The notes under the pieces were generated by a model. It worked only from the letters and a program-made list of their open reading frames with translations. It had not been told where the DNA came from and ran no database searches. This document shows, one piece after another, positions 53,757-62,596 of a stretch of 64,000 nt of DNA (positions are counted from its first letter, which is position 1; each line of letters begins with the position of its first letter). Made by a program: the position numbers and the translations under genes. This stretch comes from Cystobacter fuscus (GTDB lineage: Bacteria; Myxococcota; Myxococcia; Myxococcales; Myxococcaceae): the NCBI RefSeq assembly GCF_002305875.1, contig NZ_CP022098.1, forward strand, positions 12,152,001-12,216,000, given 5' to 3'.

Positions 53757-56700
53757 ATGCGCATTTTTCCATTTCTGCTGGCTGCGAGCCTCACGTTCCT
53801 GGCTTGTGATCCACAGACCTCTCCCAGCGCGGTGGATGCCGAGTCCCCGCGGCTCTCACTTCCGGGCGGCAAGGCGTTCGTCGCCGGCACCCGGTTGTTG
53901 AAGACCGAGAAGGCCTTCCCCGGGCGGTACATCGTCGTCCTCGATGACAACGCCGCGCGTCAGGCGCCGATGCAGCGCATGGCCACCGAGCTGGCCGCGC
54001 TCCACGGGGCGAAGGTCGGGCATGTGTACTCGCACACCCTCTCGGGGTTCGTCGCGACGATGTCCGAGGCCGACGCACGGAAGCTGAGCCTGGACCCGCG
54101 CGTGCGCTACGTCGAGGAGGACGGCATGCTCAAGGCCGCCAGCAGCACGCAGACGGCGCCCCCGTGGAACCTGGATCGAATCGATCAGCGGGCTCTGCCG
54201 GTGGACCAGAGCTATTCCTACAGCCGGACGGGCAGTGGGGTTCATGTCTACGTGCTCGACACGGGTATCTGGACGCCCCACAACGAGTTCGAGGGGCGCG
54301 CCCGCTTCGAGTACGACGTGGCCAGCTACAGCTGGAACCAGGGCAACCCGGACTGCAATGGCCACGGCACGCACGTGGCGGGAATCATCGGGGGCAAGAC
54401 CCATGGCGTCGCCAAGGGGGTGACGCTCCACGCGGTGCGCGTGCTCGGCTGCGACGGCGCGGGGTACGTCTCCGACGCCATCCTGGGCATCGAGTGGGTG
54501 ACGGCCAACCACGTGAAGCCGGCGGTGGCCAACATGAGCCTGACGGCCTGGGCCGATACGCAAGCCCTGGAGGACGCGATCACCCGCTCCATCAACGCGG
54601 GCATCACCTACGTCGTGGCCGCGGGTGACGACGACGGCGGCCCCTTCAACTTCGGCGCGGATGCGTGCGGCCGCTCTCCCGGGCGGCTTCCGGCGGCGAT
54701 CACGGTCAGCGCCACGGACTCCACGGACAAGCGGTGGTCGACCGCCAATTATGGCAGCTGCGTGGATCTCTTCGCGCCGGGCGCGCAGATCGTCTCGGCC
54801 TGGCCGGGTGGCCCCTATTCCTCCACGCTCACGGCCAGTGGCAGCTCCATGGCCGCCGCCCATGTGACGGGCGCGGTCGCGCTCTACCTGGAAGGCGATC
54901 CCACCGCCACGCCCGAGCAGGTCGCGAACAGGCTCATCAGCCGCGCGACGCCGGACAAGGTCTCCTATCCCGAGGGCGCGCCGAACCGGATGTTGTTCAC
55001 CCCCTGCTCGGTGCTGGAGATGACCCAGCCACCGCAGGTCTCCCTCACCGCACCGGCGGCCGGAGCGGCGCTGAGCGGCACGGTGACCCTCTCCGCCACC
55101 GCCACGGATGACATGGGCGTCACGAAGGTCGAGTTCTACGCGGGCACGCACCTGCTCGGCACGGACACGTCGCCGCCCTACGAGATGACGTGGGACACCA
55201 CCGCCGCCAGCAATGGCTCTCATACCCTCACCGTCCGGGCGTACGACGACAGCTGCGGCTGGACGCAGAGCACTCCCGTGGACGTGTCCGTCCTGAACAC
55301 GGGCAACGCGATCTTCGACACGCAGTGGCAGGTGCCCGCCTGCGCGACCGTGGGCAGCCGGTGCGACTCGGTGTGGCTGCTCGAGGGGCGGGGACCGCTC
55401 GGTCCCGAGCTCCATGCCCCGAACACCCTGGGAGGCGGCTGCGCGGATGGAACGGACCGGCCGGCTCTCCCCGCTCCCGCGCTGCAGCGGCTGGCCATCT
55501 TCCGGTCCGATGGCACCGCGTTCGCCGCGGGCAAGCAGGTGACGATCCAGGCGACGGTCCGGGCCAGCCACCAGTACGGGGTGGAATACCTGGACCTCTA
55601 CTCCGCGGCCGACGCGAGCAATCCGGTCTGGACGTTCCTCACGACCCTCCATCCTGGCGGCTCTCGCGACCGGGTCGTCTCGACCACCTTCCTCCTGCCC
55701 CAGGGAGGCGTGCAGGCCATCCGCGGTGTGTACCGCACCCAGGGAAGCGCCCAGGCGTGCAACACGGGGGTTCGCAACGACCAGGATGATCTGGTCTTCG
55801 CGGTGGGCCAGGAGACGGACAACGTTCCGCCCACGGTGGCGATCAACTCTCCCGTCGCGGGCGCCACGGTGGAAGGCACCCTCTTCCTCGGGGTGGCGGC
55901 GGACGACAACTTCGGAGTGGCGAGCGTCGAGTATCATGACGGCACGACCTTCATCGGCCGCGCCACCCGGCCTCCCTTCACCGTGCAGTGGACCACGAAG
56001 GGCTCGCCCAATGGCACGCACCGTATCACGGCGCGGGCCTACGACGCCGTGGGCCTCAACACCACGTCGGACCCCATCGACCTCATCTTCAACAACGATA
56101 TCGTCCCGCCGCAGGTGACCCTCCTCACGCCCGCGCAGGGAGAGGCGGTGAACGGGTCCGTGCACATGAGCGCCAGCGCCAGTGATGACCGGGGCGGGAG
56201 CGTGCGTGTCGAGTACTTCTATACGAACCCTCCCTCGCCCTACAGCTCCATGGGCAGCAGCTCGACGCCGCCCTACGACGTGTACTGGAGCACCCGCGGC
56301 AATTACGCCAACGGCACCATGGCGATCTACGTGAAGGCCACTGACGGGGCGGGCAACTCCACCCTCGCGGGGCCGGTGAACGTGGTGGTGGACAACGATT
56401 ACACGCTTCCGACGGTGGCCGTTTCCTCGCCGGCCGCTGGAGCGACCGTGAGCGGCCAGGTCTCCGTCGAGGCCACCGCGAGTGATGATCGGCAGGTCGC
56501 CTGGGTGGACTTCCATGTCGATGGAAACTGGATCGGCCGAAGCCTGTCGCCTCCCTACACGGCGACGTGGGACTCGACGATCGAGACCAATGGCAGCCAC
56601 ACGCTGACGGCGCAGGCCGTCGATGGTCAATACAACTCGAAGACGAGCACCGCCGTCACTGTCAACCTGAGCAACCCGGGCGGTGCGGCCTACGATGCGA

Positions 56701-59111
56701 CCCTGAAGGCCCCGACCTGCACCCTGGCCTCCAACTACTGCGACTCGGGCAAGCTGCTGAGTGGAATGGGCTCCTACGAGACCAACAGGCCCAACACCCT
56801 GGATGGCTGTGCCGACGGCACCGCGTATAACCATCACTCCTCCACGGTGTCCATCGATCGGATCCGCGTGTCGCGGCCGGATGGGACGAACCTGGCCGCC
56901 GGAAAGCGGGTCCGCATCGACGTCGACGTCTGGTCTTACAGCCAGACCCAGGAGTCCCTGGACCTGTACTACACGAGTGACGCGGCCCACCCGTCGTGGA
57001 CGTTCCTGACCACGCTCAAGCCGAGCGTGTATGGCTCGCAGACGCTCTCCGCGGAGTACCGGTTGCCCTCCGGAAGCGTGCAGGCCGTGCGCGCGAACTA
57101 TCGCACGACCACGAATGTCTCCTCGTGCAGCTCCGGCAGCGGGAATGACCACGACGACCTGGTCTTCACGCTCGCCGACGCGCCGGACACCACGCCGCCG
57201 TTCGCGCAGCTCACCTCTCCGGCCGCGGGTGCGGTGCTGACGGGGATGGCCACGGCGACCGCCATCGCGAGCGATGACTACGACGTGGCGCGCGTGGACT
57301 TCTACGCGGGGACGACCCTGCTCGGGACGGATGACACGCCGCCGTACAGCGTGAGCTTCAACAGCTGGAACGTCCCCAACGGCAGCCAGTCGCTGACCGC
57401 CGTGGCCCGGGATGCCGCCGGGAACCCGGGCACCTCGAGCCCCGTGGTGGTGACGGTGACCAACGATCACGCGTCGCTGCTCGCCACCCTCACGAGCCCC
57501 ACGAATGGGGCGAGCGTGGCGGGAACGGTGACGCTCTCCGCCACGGCCGGCAACCCGAGCAAGGTGTGGCGGGTCGAGTTCTACGCGGGCACCCGCCTGC
57601 TCGGCACCGACTACTCGTCTCCCTACAGCGCGAGCTGGAACACCATCGCCGATCCGACCGGTCCGTATGTCCTGACCACCCGTGCCTACGACTCCTCGGG
57701 CAACGTGGAGGTCTCGCCGCCGGTGAACGTGACGGTCGTGCGCGATACCACCGCGCCCACGGTGTCGATCACCTCTCCCTCGGCGGGCACCACGGTGCGT
57801 GGGAACGTGACGGTCCAGGCCAGCGCCACCGACGACTCACAGGTCTCCCGTGTCGAGCTCTACGTGGACGGCTCCTTGATCGGCTCCAGCTCCTCCTCGC
57901 CCTACGCGATCTCGTGGAACCCGAGCGCGGTGGCGGATGGAGACCACACGCTCACGGCGAAGGCCTACGATGCGGTTGGCCTCACGGGGACCTCCGTTGG
58001 GGTCACGGTGAGCGTCGACAACACGGCTCCGACCGCGTCGATCACCTCTCCCACGGCCACCTACGTGCAGGGGACCGTCCAGGTGACGGCCACCGCCAGC
58101 GACAACCAGGCCATCGCGAAGGTCGAGTTCTATGACGGCGCGACGCTGTTGGGGACAGACACGACCGCGCCCTACAGCGTGAGCTGGAATACCCTGGGCG
58201 CGGTTGGGAGCACTCACACGCTCACGGCGAAGGCCTACGATGGCGTTGGCCTCACGGGGACCTCCGCTGGGGTCACGGTGATCGTCGACAACACCGCTCC
58301 GCAGGTGTCGCTCACCTCTCTGGGCGCCTTCTATGTCCACGGGACCATCCAGCTGTCGGCCACCGCCAGCGACAACCAGACCCTCGCGAAGGTCGAGTTC
58401 TATGACGGCGCGACGCTGATCGGCACCGCGACCAGCGCGCCGTACTCCGTGAGCTGGAATACCGTGGGCGCGGCGGAGGAGACCCACACGCTCACGGCGA
58501 AGGCCTACGATGGTGTTGGCCTCACGGCGACCTCCTCGGGGCTCTCGGTGCTCGTCGACAACGTCGCTCCGCAAGTGTCGGTCAGCGCGCCCACGGCCAC
58601 GAACATCCAGGGAACCGTCACGGTGATGGCCAACGCCACCGACAACCAGTACGTCGCGAAGGTCGAGTTCTACGACGGGCAGACGCTGCTCGGGACGGAT
58701 ACCTCGACCTCTCACGACCTGAGCTGGGACACCACGGGGGTGCCCGATGGCAGCCACACGATCACCGTCAAGGCCTATGACGCCGCAGGGAATGTCCAGA
58801 GTGCCTCGCGCACCTTCACCGTGGACAACACTGGCCCGGCCGTGGCCATCACCTCTCCGGCGAATGGGGCGTCGCTGTCGGCACTGTCCGTGAACGCCAC
58901 CCTTCAGGCCAGTGCGAGCGACCCCAGCGGCGTGACGAAGGTGGTGTTCTACGATGGGAGCACCGTCATCGGTACGGACACCACGGCGCCCTACAGCGTG
59001 AGCTGGAGCATCCTGTTCGCGGCCAAGGGCCAGCACACGCTGACGGCCCGGGCCACCGATGCGGCCGGCAATGTCACCACGTCCGCGGCGGTCACCGTGA
59101 CGATCAAATAG
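53757..59111 (+). CDS. Subtilisin-like (S8) lipoprotein protease with eleven Ig-like repeats
   Basis: About 1784-aa secreted lipoprotein (lipobox LTFLAC, C16). An I9-like propeptide (GRYIVVLDDNAARQAP ... DPRVRYVEEDGMLKA) precedes the S8 catalytic domain: D in VYVLDTGI, H in GHGTHVAGII, S in SGSSMAAAHVTG. The oxyanion position usually AAGN reads VVAAGDDDGG, so Asp replaces Asn. After about residue 420 come eleven Ig-like (Big_9-type) repeats, each with a P-x-V-x-x-x-x-P-x-x-G start and a KVEFYxG-like strand, interrupted twice by a domain containing DLYSAADASNPVWTFLTTL and DQDDLVF. Predicted to be an outer-surface protease or adhesin. ATG at 53751 is also possible. Confidence 0.9.
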   Translation: MRIFPFLLAASLTFLACDPQTSPSAVDAESPRLSLPGGKAFVAGTRLLKTEKAFPGRYIVVLDDNAARQAPMQRMATELAALHGAKVGHVYSHTLSGFVATMSEADARKLSLDPRVRYVEEDGMLKAASSTQTAPPWNLDRIDQRALPVDQSYSYSRTGSGVHVYVLDTGIWTPHNEFEGRARFEYDVASYSWNQGNPDCNGHGTHVAGIIGGKTHGVAKGVTLHAVRVLGCDGAGYVSDAILGIEWVTANHVKPAVANMSLTAWADTQALEDAITRSINAGITYVVAAGDDDGGPFNFGADACGRSPGRLPAAITVSATDSTDKRWSTANYGSCVDLFAPGAQIVSAWPGGPYSSTLTASGSSMAAAHVTGAVALYLEGDPTATPEQVANRLISRATPDKVSYPEGAPNRMLFTPCSVLEMTQPPQVSLTAPAAGAALSGTVTLSATATDDMGVTKVEFYAGTHLLGTDTSPPYEMTWDTTAASNGSHTLTVRAYDDSCGWTQSTPVDVSVLNTGNAIFDTQWQVPACATVGSRCDSVWLLEGRGPLGPELHAPNTLGGGCADGTDRPALPAPALQRLAIFRSDGTAFAAGKQVTIQATVRASHQYGVEYLDLYSAADASNPVWTFLTTLHPGGSRDRVVSTTFLLPQGGVQAIRGVYRTQGSAQACNTGVRNDQDDLVFAVGQETDNVPPTVAINSPVAGATVEGTLFLGVAADDNFGVASVEYHDGTTFIGRATRPPFTVQWTTKGSPNGTHRITARAYDAVGLNTTSDPIDLIFNNDIVPPQVTLLTPAQGEAVNGSVHMSASASDDRGGSVRVEYFYTNPPSPYSSMGSSSTPPYDVYWSTRGNYANGTMAIYVKATDGAGNSTLAGPVNVVVDNDYTLPTVAVSSPAAGATVSGQVSVEATASDDRQVAWVDFHVDGNWIGRSLSPPYTATWDSTIETNGSHTLTAQAVDGQYNSKTSTAVTVNLSNPGGAAYDATLKAPTCTLASNYCDSGKLLSGMGSYETNRPNTLDGCADGTAYNHHSSTVSIDRIRVSRPDGTNLAAGKRVRIDVDVWSYSQTQESLDLYYTSDAAHPSWTFLTTLKPSVYGSQTLSAEYRLPSGSVQAVRANYRTTTNVSSCSSGSGNDHDDLVFTLADAPDTTPPFAQLTSPAAGAVLTGMATATAIASDDYDVARVDFYAGTTLLGTDDTPPYSVSFNSWNVPNGSQSLTAVARDAAGNPGTSSPVVVTVTNDHASLLATLTSPTNGASVAGTVTLSATAGNPSKVWRVEFYAGTRLLGTDYSSPYSASWNTIADPTGPYVLTTRAYDSSGNVEVSPPVNVTVVRDTTAPTVSITSPSAGTTVRGNVTVQASATDDSQVSRVELYVDGSLIGSSSSSPYAISWNPSAVADGDHTLTAKAYDAVGLTGTSVGVTVSVDNTAPTASITSPTATYVQGTVQVTATASDNQAIAKVEFYDGATLLGTDTTAPYSVSWNTLGAVGSTHTLTAKAYDGVGLTGTSAGVTVIVDNTAPQVSLTSLGAFYVHGTIQLSATASDNQTLAKVEFYDGATLIGTATSAPYSVSWNTVGAAEETHTLTAKAYDGVGLTATSSGLSVLVDNVAPQVSVSAPTATNIQGTVTVMANATDNQYVAKVEFYDGQTLLGTDTSTSHDLSWDTTGVPDGSHTITVKAYDAAGNVQSASRTFTVDNTGPAVAITSPANGASLSALSVNATLQASASDPSGVTKVVFYDGSTVIGTDTTAPYSVSWSILFAAKGQHTLTARATDAAGNVTTSAAVTVTIK
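57951..58572 (+). repeat. Near-identical tandem DNA repeats within the Ig-like array
   Basis: Blocks starting at about 57951, 58215 and 58488 share the run ACGCTCACGGCGAAGGCCTA followed by conserved bases through the next 60 positions. They encode successive Ig-like units 7-9 of the protease. Such similarity at the DNA level points to recent unit duplication. Confidence 0.7.
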
Positions 59112-59123
59112 CCGCCATACGGG

Positions 59124-59161
59124 TACTGGCGCCCTCGGTGCATGGAAGGAGGGTGCCAGTA
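59124..59161 (+). terminator. Strong hairpin after the protease gene
   Basis: 13-bp stem TACTGGCGCCCTC/GAGGGTGCCAGTA (one G-T wobble) with a 12-base loop, 12 bases after the stop. Confidence 0.7.
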
Positions 59162-59235
59162 TCCCAGGGTAGGAGGTGCTCCATGCCAGAACGATGGGCC
59201 TCGTCGGGTGACGTCCAACTGTGGAGTTAGCCAGG

Positions 59236-59490
59236 CTAAAGCTCTTCGCGGAACGGCTCCGGAAAAATGCCGTGACGGGCTAGCGAGCAGAAGTCCGCTA
59301 GGATTGTCTTGGCATAATAGGCGATGAGCGGCTCGCCCGGGAATTCCTCGCGTAGCTCGCGCTCGAGCTCGGCGGAGAGTGCCGCGAGCTTTTCGACGTC
59401 CCGGCCCGCGTTCTCGCGGACTTTCTCAATCCTGCCCGTGACCCCAGAAAGGCGGAAGGCCGCCTCTGTCTTTCCTGATGTGGCCGTCAT
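59236..59490 (-). CDS. Small helical protein coupled to the exported protein upstream
   Basis: 84-aa charged, helical protein (IEKVRENAGRDVEKLAALSA, ELEREL), no signal peptide. ATG overlaps the stop of the 221-aa gene as ATGA, so the two form a translationally coupled unit. No family recognised. Confidence 0.55.
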   Translation of the reverse strand: MTATSGKTEAAFRLSGVTGRIEKVRENAGRDVEKLAALSAELERELREEFPGEPLIAYYAKTILADFCSLARHGIFPEPFREEL

Positions 59491-60152
59491 CGCGACACCG
59501 GACGGGGAAACTGCCGCTCAAGCCAGGCGACGATAACCGCGTGGAGACCCTCGATTGACGGCAGGCTTTGGAACGCCTCACACAGTCTCGCCTGCCAGAG
59601 GGCCGTCGTGATTGCCTCCTTCTCGCGCCGCTCGATGGCGCGCATGACCTCCTCCGTCCGGGGCGTCTGACGCAGGCTCGCCTCAAACTCGTACTGCTCC
59701 CGGTGGAAGCAGTGGAGCAGGAGGCGCGCCGTCAGGCACTCCCGGGAGGTGCGAGGGAGATTGTGGCGGGTCTCCTCGCTGCCAGACGCCTTGGAGGCGC
59801 GCAAGACTCGCTGACGGCAGATCGGCAGCGCGGGAGCGCCCGGACTCGGTCGGGCAAGGAGCAATTCGTCGACGTCCGGCTGGGGGGCGGTGGGCCTCTT
59901 GACGGCGCCCAACTCATCCGCAGCCCAAAGCCCAGGCTCGGGTGTTGGTGGAAGCACGCGAGTGTTGGGCGAGCGTGCGACCGGCGCGGCTTGATCGCCT
60001 GGCTGTCCCACCACGGGTGCCCCCGCTCCCGCGGGCACGTACCGGGGAACAGGCACTGGGATGGACGGAGCTGGAGGTGGAGCTGGAGCCACTGCCTGGG
60101 CATGAACCGCCGTGGCGACCAGCACGCCGAGCCCCATCACGCGGGAGGTCAT
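59487..60152 (-). CDS. Exported proline-rich protein of unknown function
   Basis: 221-aa protein with Sec signal MTSRVMGLGVLVATAVHAQA then a proline-rich linker (PAPPPAPSIPVPVPRYVPAG) and a helical C-terminal half with a few cysteines (LPICRQRV, SRECLTARLLLHCFHREQY, EAITTALWQARLCEAF). AGGAG eight bases before ATG. Coupled to the 84-aa gene downstream. No known domain. Confidence 0.6.
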   Translation of the reverse strand: MTSRVMGLGVLVATAVHAQAVAPAPPPAPSIPVPVPRYVPAGAGAPVVGQPGDQAAPVARSPNTRVLPPTPEPGLWAADELGAVKRPTAPQPDVDELLLARPSPGAPALPICRQRVLRASKASGSEETRHNLPRTSRECLTARLLLHCFHREQYEFEASLRQTPRTEEVMRAIERREKEAITTALWQARLCEAFQSLPSIEGLHAVIVAWLERQFPRPVSR

Positions 60153-61056
60153 TCCGAAGACTCCTACTCAAAACGTCATGCTCCGTGCTTCTACCCCCGT
60201 TTCCATCGCCCAGGCAAGGCCCCCTCCGGGCGCCTATAGTGCGTTCCCGCCGCCTGCGGCGATGCCCATCCCCCCTCCTCTATCCGGGGGTGGAAGTGAC
60301 CCTCGGCGTGACCAATGTGCAGGTCTCGCTCCTTCGCCGCGAGGCCGATGTGGCGCTGCGTCTGGACAACAATCCGGCGGAGGGATTGGTGGGCCGCCGC
60401 GTCGGTCGATTGCAGTTCGAAGCCTACGCCGCGCGTTCACTCGTCGAGCGGGTGGGCCACAGCTCAGGGGAGTCGGAAGATGCGCACGTTCTCTTCTCCC
60501 TTGCGCACCTAGACGAGGGCGTCGTGCGTCGGCAGGTAGAAGAAGCGGTTCTTGACGAGCTCGTGCCATCCGCCGAAGGCGCCGGCCTCCCACGGTGGCG
60601 CCTCGCTGAGCTTGAGGGTCGTCGGATCAACCTCGAAGGTCCGCTTGCGATTGACAAGGAAGGGGGCGGGGTGGGAGCGATCTTGGAGCACCTGGGATTG
60701 CCCATGGCAGGTGCGCGCCTGGCCCCAGCGCGAGGGCCACCCCAGGCCGCGTGGTGTTGAGGCTCGAGCAGCCACAGCCCTCAGGCCCCCCCCTGTCGCC
60801 CCTCCAAGGAGGGCGGACCCGGCAGGCGTGTACCCCAAGGGGTCTCCACTTAGAGTGCACCGCCATGGCTCACAGCTCGTGGGCTCCCCTCCGCGGCCTT
60901 CCTCTGCCCCTCTGCTCCCCCCGCTGCCCTCGACCTTGCCCCCATTCCTCTTATGCGCCAGCAAGGTGGTCGTGAGGAAGACGAGTCGATGGAGGGAAAC
61001 CAAGGTCCGAGAACATTAATCGGGATGGCGGGAAAACGGTGAATGGGCTGCTCGCC
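60153..61056. other. Remnant DNA with a LysR fragment
   Basis: About 900 bases with no intact gene. A plus-strand stretch at about 60281-60480 reads YPGVEVTLGVTNVQVSLLRR followed by EADVALRLDNNPAEGLVGRR, the first part of a LysR substrate-binding domain, without HTH or C terminus. On the minus strand near 60510-60680 a frame reads TFEVDPTTLKLSEAPPWEAG then AFGGWHELVKNRFFYLPTHD, which I do not recognise. Probably decaying DNA. Confidence 0.45.
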
Positions 61057-62556
61057 TCAAGGGGAGAGGCCCTGGATCTCGAAGGTCTGGACGGTGTTGG
61101 CGGGGAACCACGACCAGAAGCGCTTCCCGCTCAAGCTCGTGTCACGGTATTGCGCGTACCGCTCTCCCCCGCTGGCGGTCACCGTGGTCCAACGGGTGAT
61201 GGGGCCGCTGACCGTGCCGAATCGGGACAAATCATAGTCAATCCACTGAGCCGTCGCGAAGTTCACCGTCACCACGACCAGCTTGCGGGCCACGGCGTCA
61301 TAGGCGAACACGGTGTTCCGGTCATCTCCACTCAGCAGGGTCATGCCCGGCCGGATGTGTCGGCTGAACTGAGCCATGACATACCATTTGGCATTGGCCG
61401 TTCCGATCCAGTTGTCACCGGGGTTGGACTGGACGAGGCCCCACCCCCCACTGTCGAACGGCTGCCAGTAGACCCAGGCGGTCGGGTGGTACTCCCGCAG
61501 ATCGCGCATGATGGAGTCGGCCATCGGCATGCCGCTGCCGTCTCCATCCCCATACTCGGAGACCCAGCGCCGCTTGCCGCTCGTGGCCGAGTAGAGGGGA
61601 CCCCGGTTCGGCCCCCGGTAGGGCTCGAGGCCACTGTAGCCGTGCACGTTGATCTGGTTGACCAGCGCCTTCGTGGTCGCATCGAAGGCGTTCCAGGTGC
61701 TGAGCGCCCGGTCCGGAGAGTTCTCGTCCGAGGCGGCGATACCCACGCCCTGGAGCCCCCGGTTGTTCAGCTCGGTGCGGAGGTAGCCGAGGACCTGGCG
61801 TTGCGTGGCGTTGTCGAAGTGACAGCCTTCCTGGTTCTTGGGGTACGTCCACCAGGTTTCCGCCGGCTCGTTGAACGGCTCGACCGTGGTGAAGTTCACC
61901 CCCCAGTGGTCCTTGGCGTACTTGACGACGGTGGCCAGATAGCGAGCGAAGTCGCCATGGTTCCAGGACTGGAGGTTGTCACCGCCACCATTGCTGCCCG
62001 CGGAACTCTTGTTGTAGTCCATCCACCACATGGGTGAGTTGGAGAACGCCTCGAAGACGTTCGCACCGCGATCCCGTGCCTTCCACATCATGTTGCGCTG
62101 CCGGGAGTCCATGTTCCAGTCGAAGCTGGAAGAGGAGGGATCCGTGCTGGACCAGTCGAGCCAATAGCCAGGGATACGCTTGAAGTCCGGGAGCGTGCTC
62201 GTGGGGGGATAGAGGGGAACGGTTGTCCCGACGGCCCGGGTGCCATAACCGCCGATGTTGTAACGGACCACGTTCATGCCGAGACCCGGCACGGAGTAGG
62301 TGCCCGCGTTGGTGGACAGGCTCACGGAGGCGTTCTGGGTGAAGACGGCATCCGCCAGGTCCTCGCGGTCACCGAAGGCATGGGCCCACCATGCCAGCGA
62401 ACAGCCCCACCCCTGCCACGTGCCGAAGGTGCTGGAGGGGTTGGGCGTGACGACATAGTCGGCCCGCGCCTGGGTTCCACCGAGCGTCAGTGCGGCGACG
62501 AGCGAGGTCGCGGCACCGACCGCCCATGAGAAGGATTTCCTTGTTTGAATCGACAT
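61057..62556 (-). CDS. GH30-family endo-beta-1,6-galactanase-like secreted glycosidase
   Basis: 499-aa secreted enzyme. Signal peptide at 1-32 (SFSWAVGAATSLVAALTLGG, cleavage after ARA). The mature start DYVVTPNPSSTFGTWQGWGCSLAWWAHAFG matches GH30 subfamily 5 endo-beta-1,6-galactanases. The acid/base glutamate is in TVEPFNEPAETWW and the likely nucleophile in RRWVSEYGDGDG. A C-terminal beta-sandwich (VVTVNFATAQWIDYDLSRFG) follows the barrel. Likely degrades the beta-1,6-galactan of arabinogalactan. GGGAG precedes the ATG. In tandem with the BNR-like gene upstream, 40 bases apart. Confidence 0.82.
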   Translation of the reverse strand: MSIQTRKSFSWAVGAATSLVAALTLGGTQARADYVVTPNPSSTFGTWQGWGCSLAWWAHAFGDREDLADAVFTQNASVSLSTNAGTYSVPGLGMNVVRYNIGGYGTRAVGTTVPLYPPTSTLPDFKRIPGYWLDWSSTDPSSSSFDWNMDSRQRNMMWKARDRGANVFEAFSNSPMWWMDYNKSSAGSNGGGDNLQSWNHGDFARYLATVVKYAKDHWGVNFTTVEPFNEPAETWWTYPKNQEGCHFDNATQRQVLGYLRTELNNRGLQGVGIAASDENSPDRALSTWNAFDATTKALVNQINVHGYSGLEPYRGPNRGPLYSATSGKRRWVSEYGDGDGSGMPMADSIMRDLREYHPTAWVYWQPFDSGGWGLVQSNPGDNWIGTANAKWYVMAQFSRHIRPGMTLLSGDDRNTVFAYDAVARKLVVVTVNFATAQWIDYDLSRFGTVSGPITRWTTVTASGGERYAQYRDTSLSGKRFWSWFPANTVQTFEIQGLSP

Positions 62557-62596
62557 GTCATCTCCCTGGCGCGAGTGCTGTCCTTCGTGTCGGTCG

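Noticed and set aside
53856-57470. 1200-codon open frame antisense to the protease
   Set aside because: It lies wholly opposite a protein with clear catalytic motifs, has composition rich in Arg, Gly and His, and no recognisable domain; a high-GC shadow.
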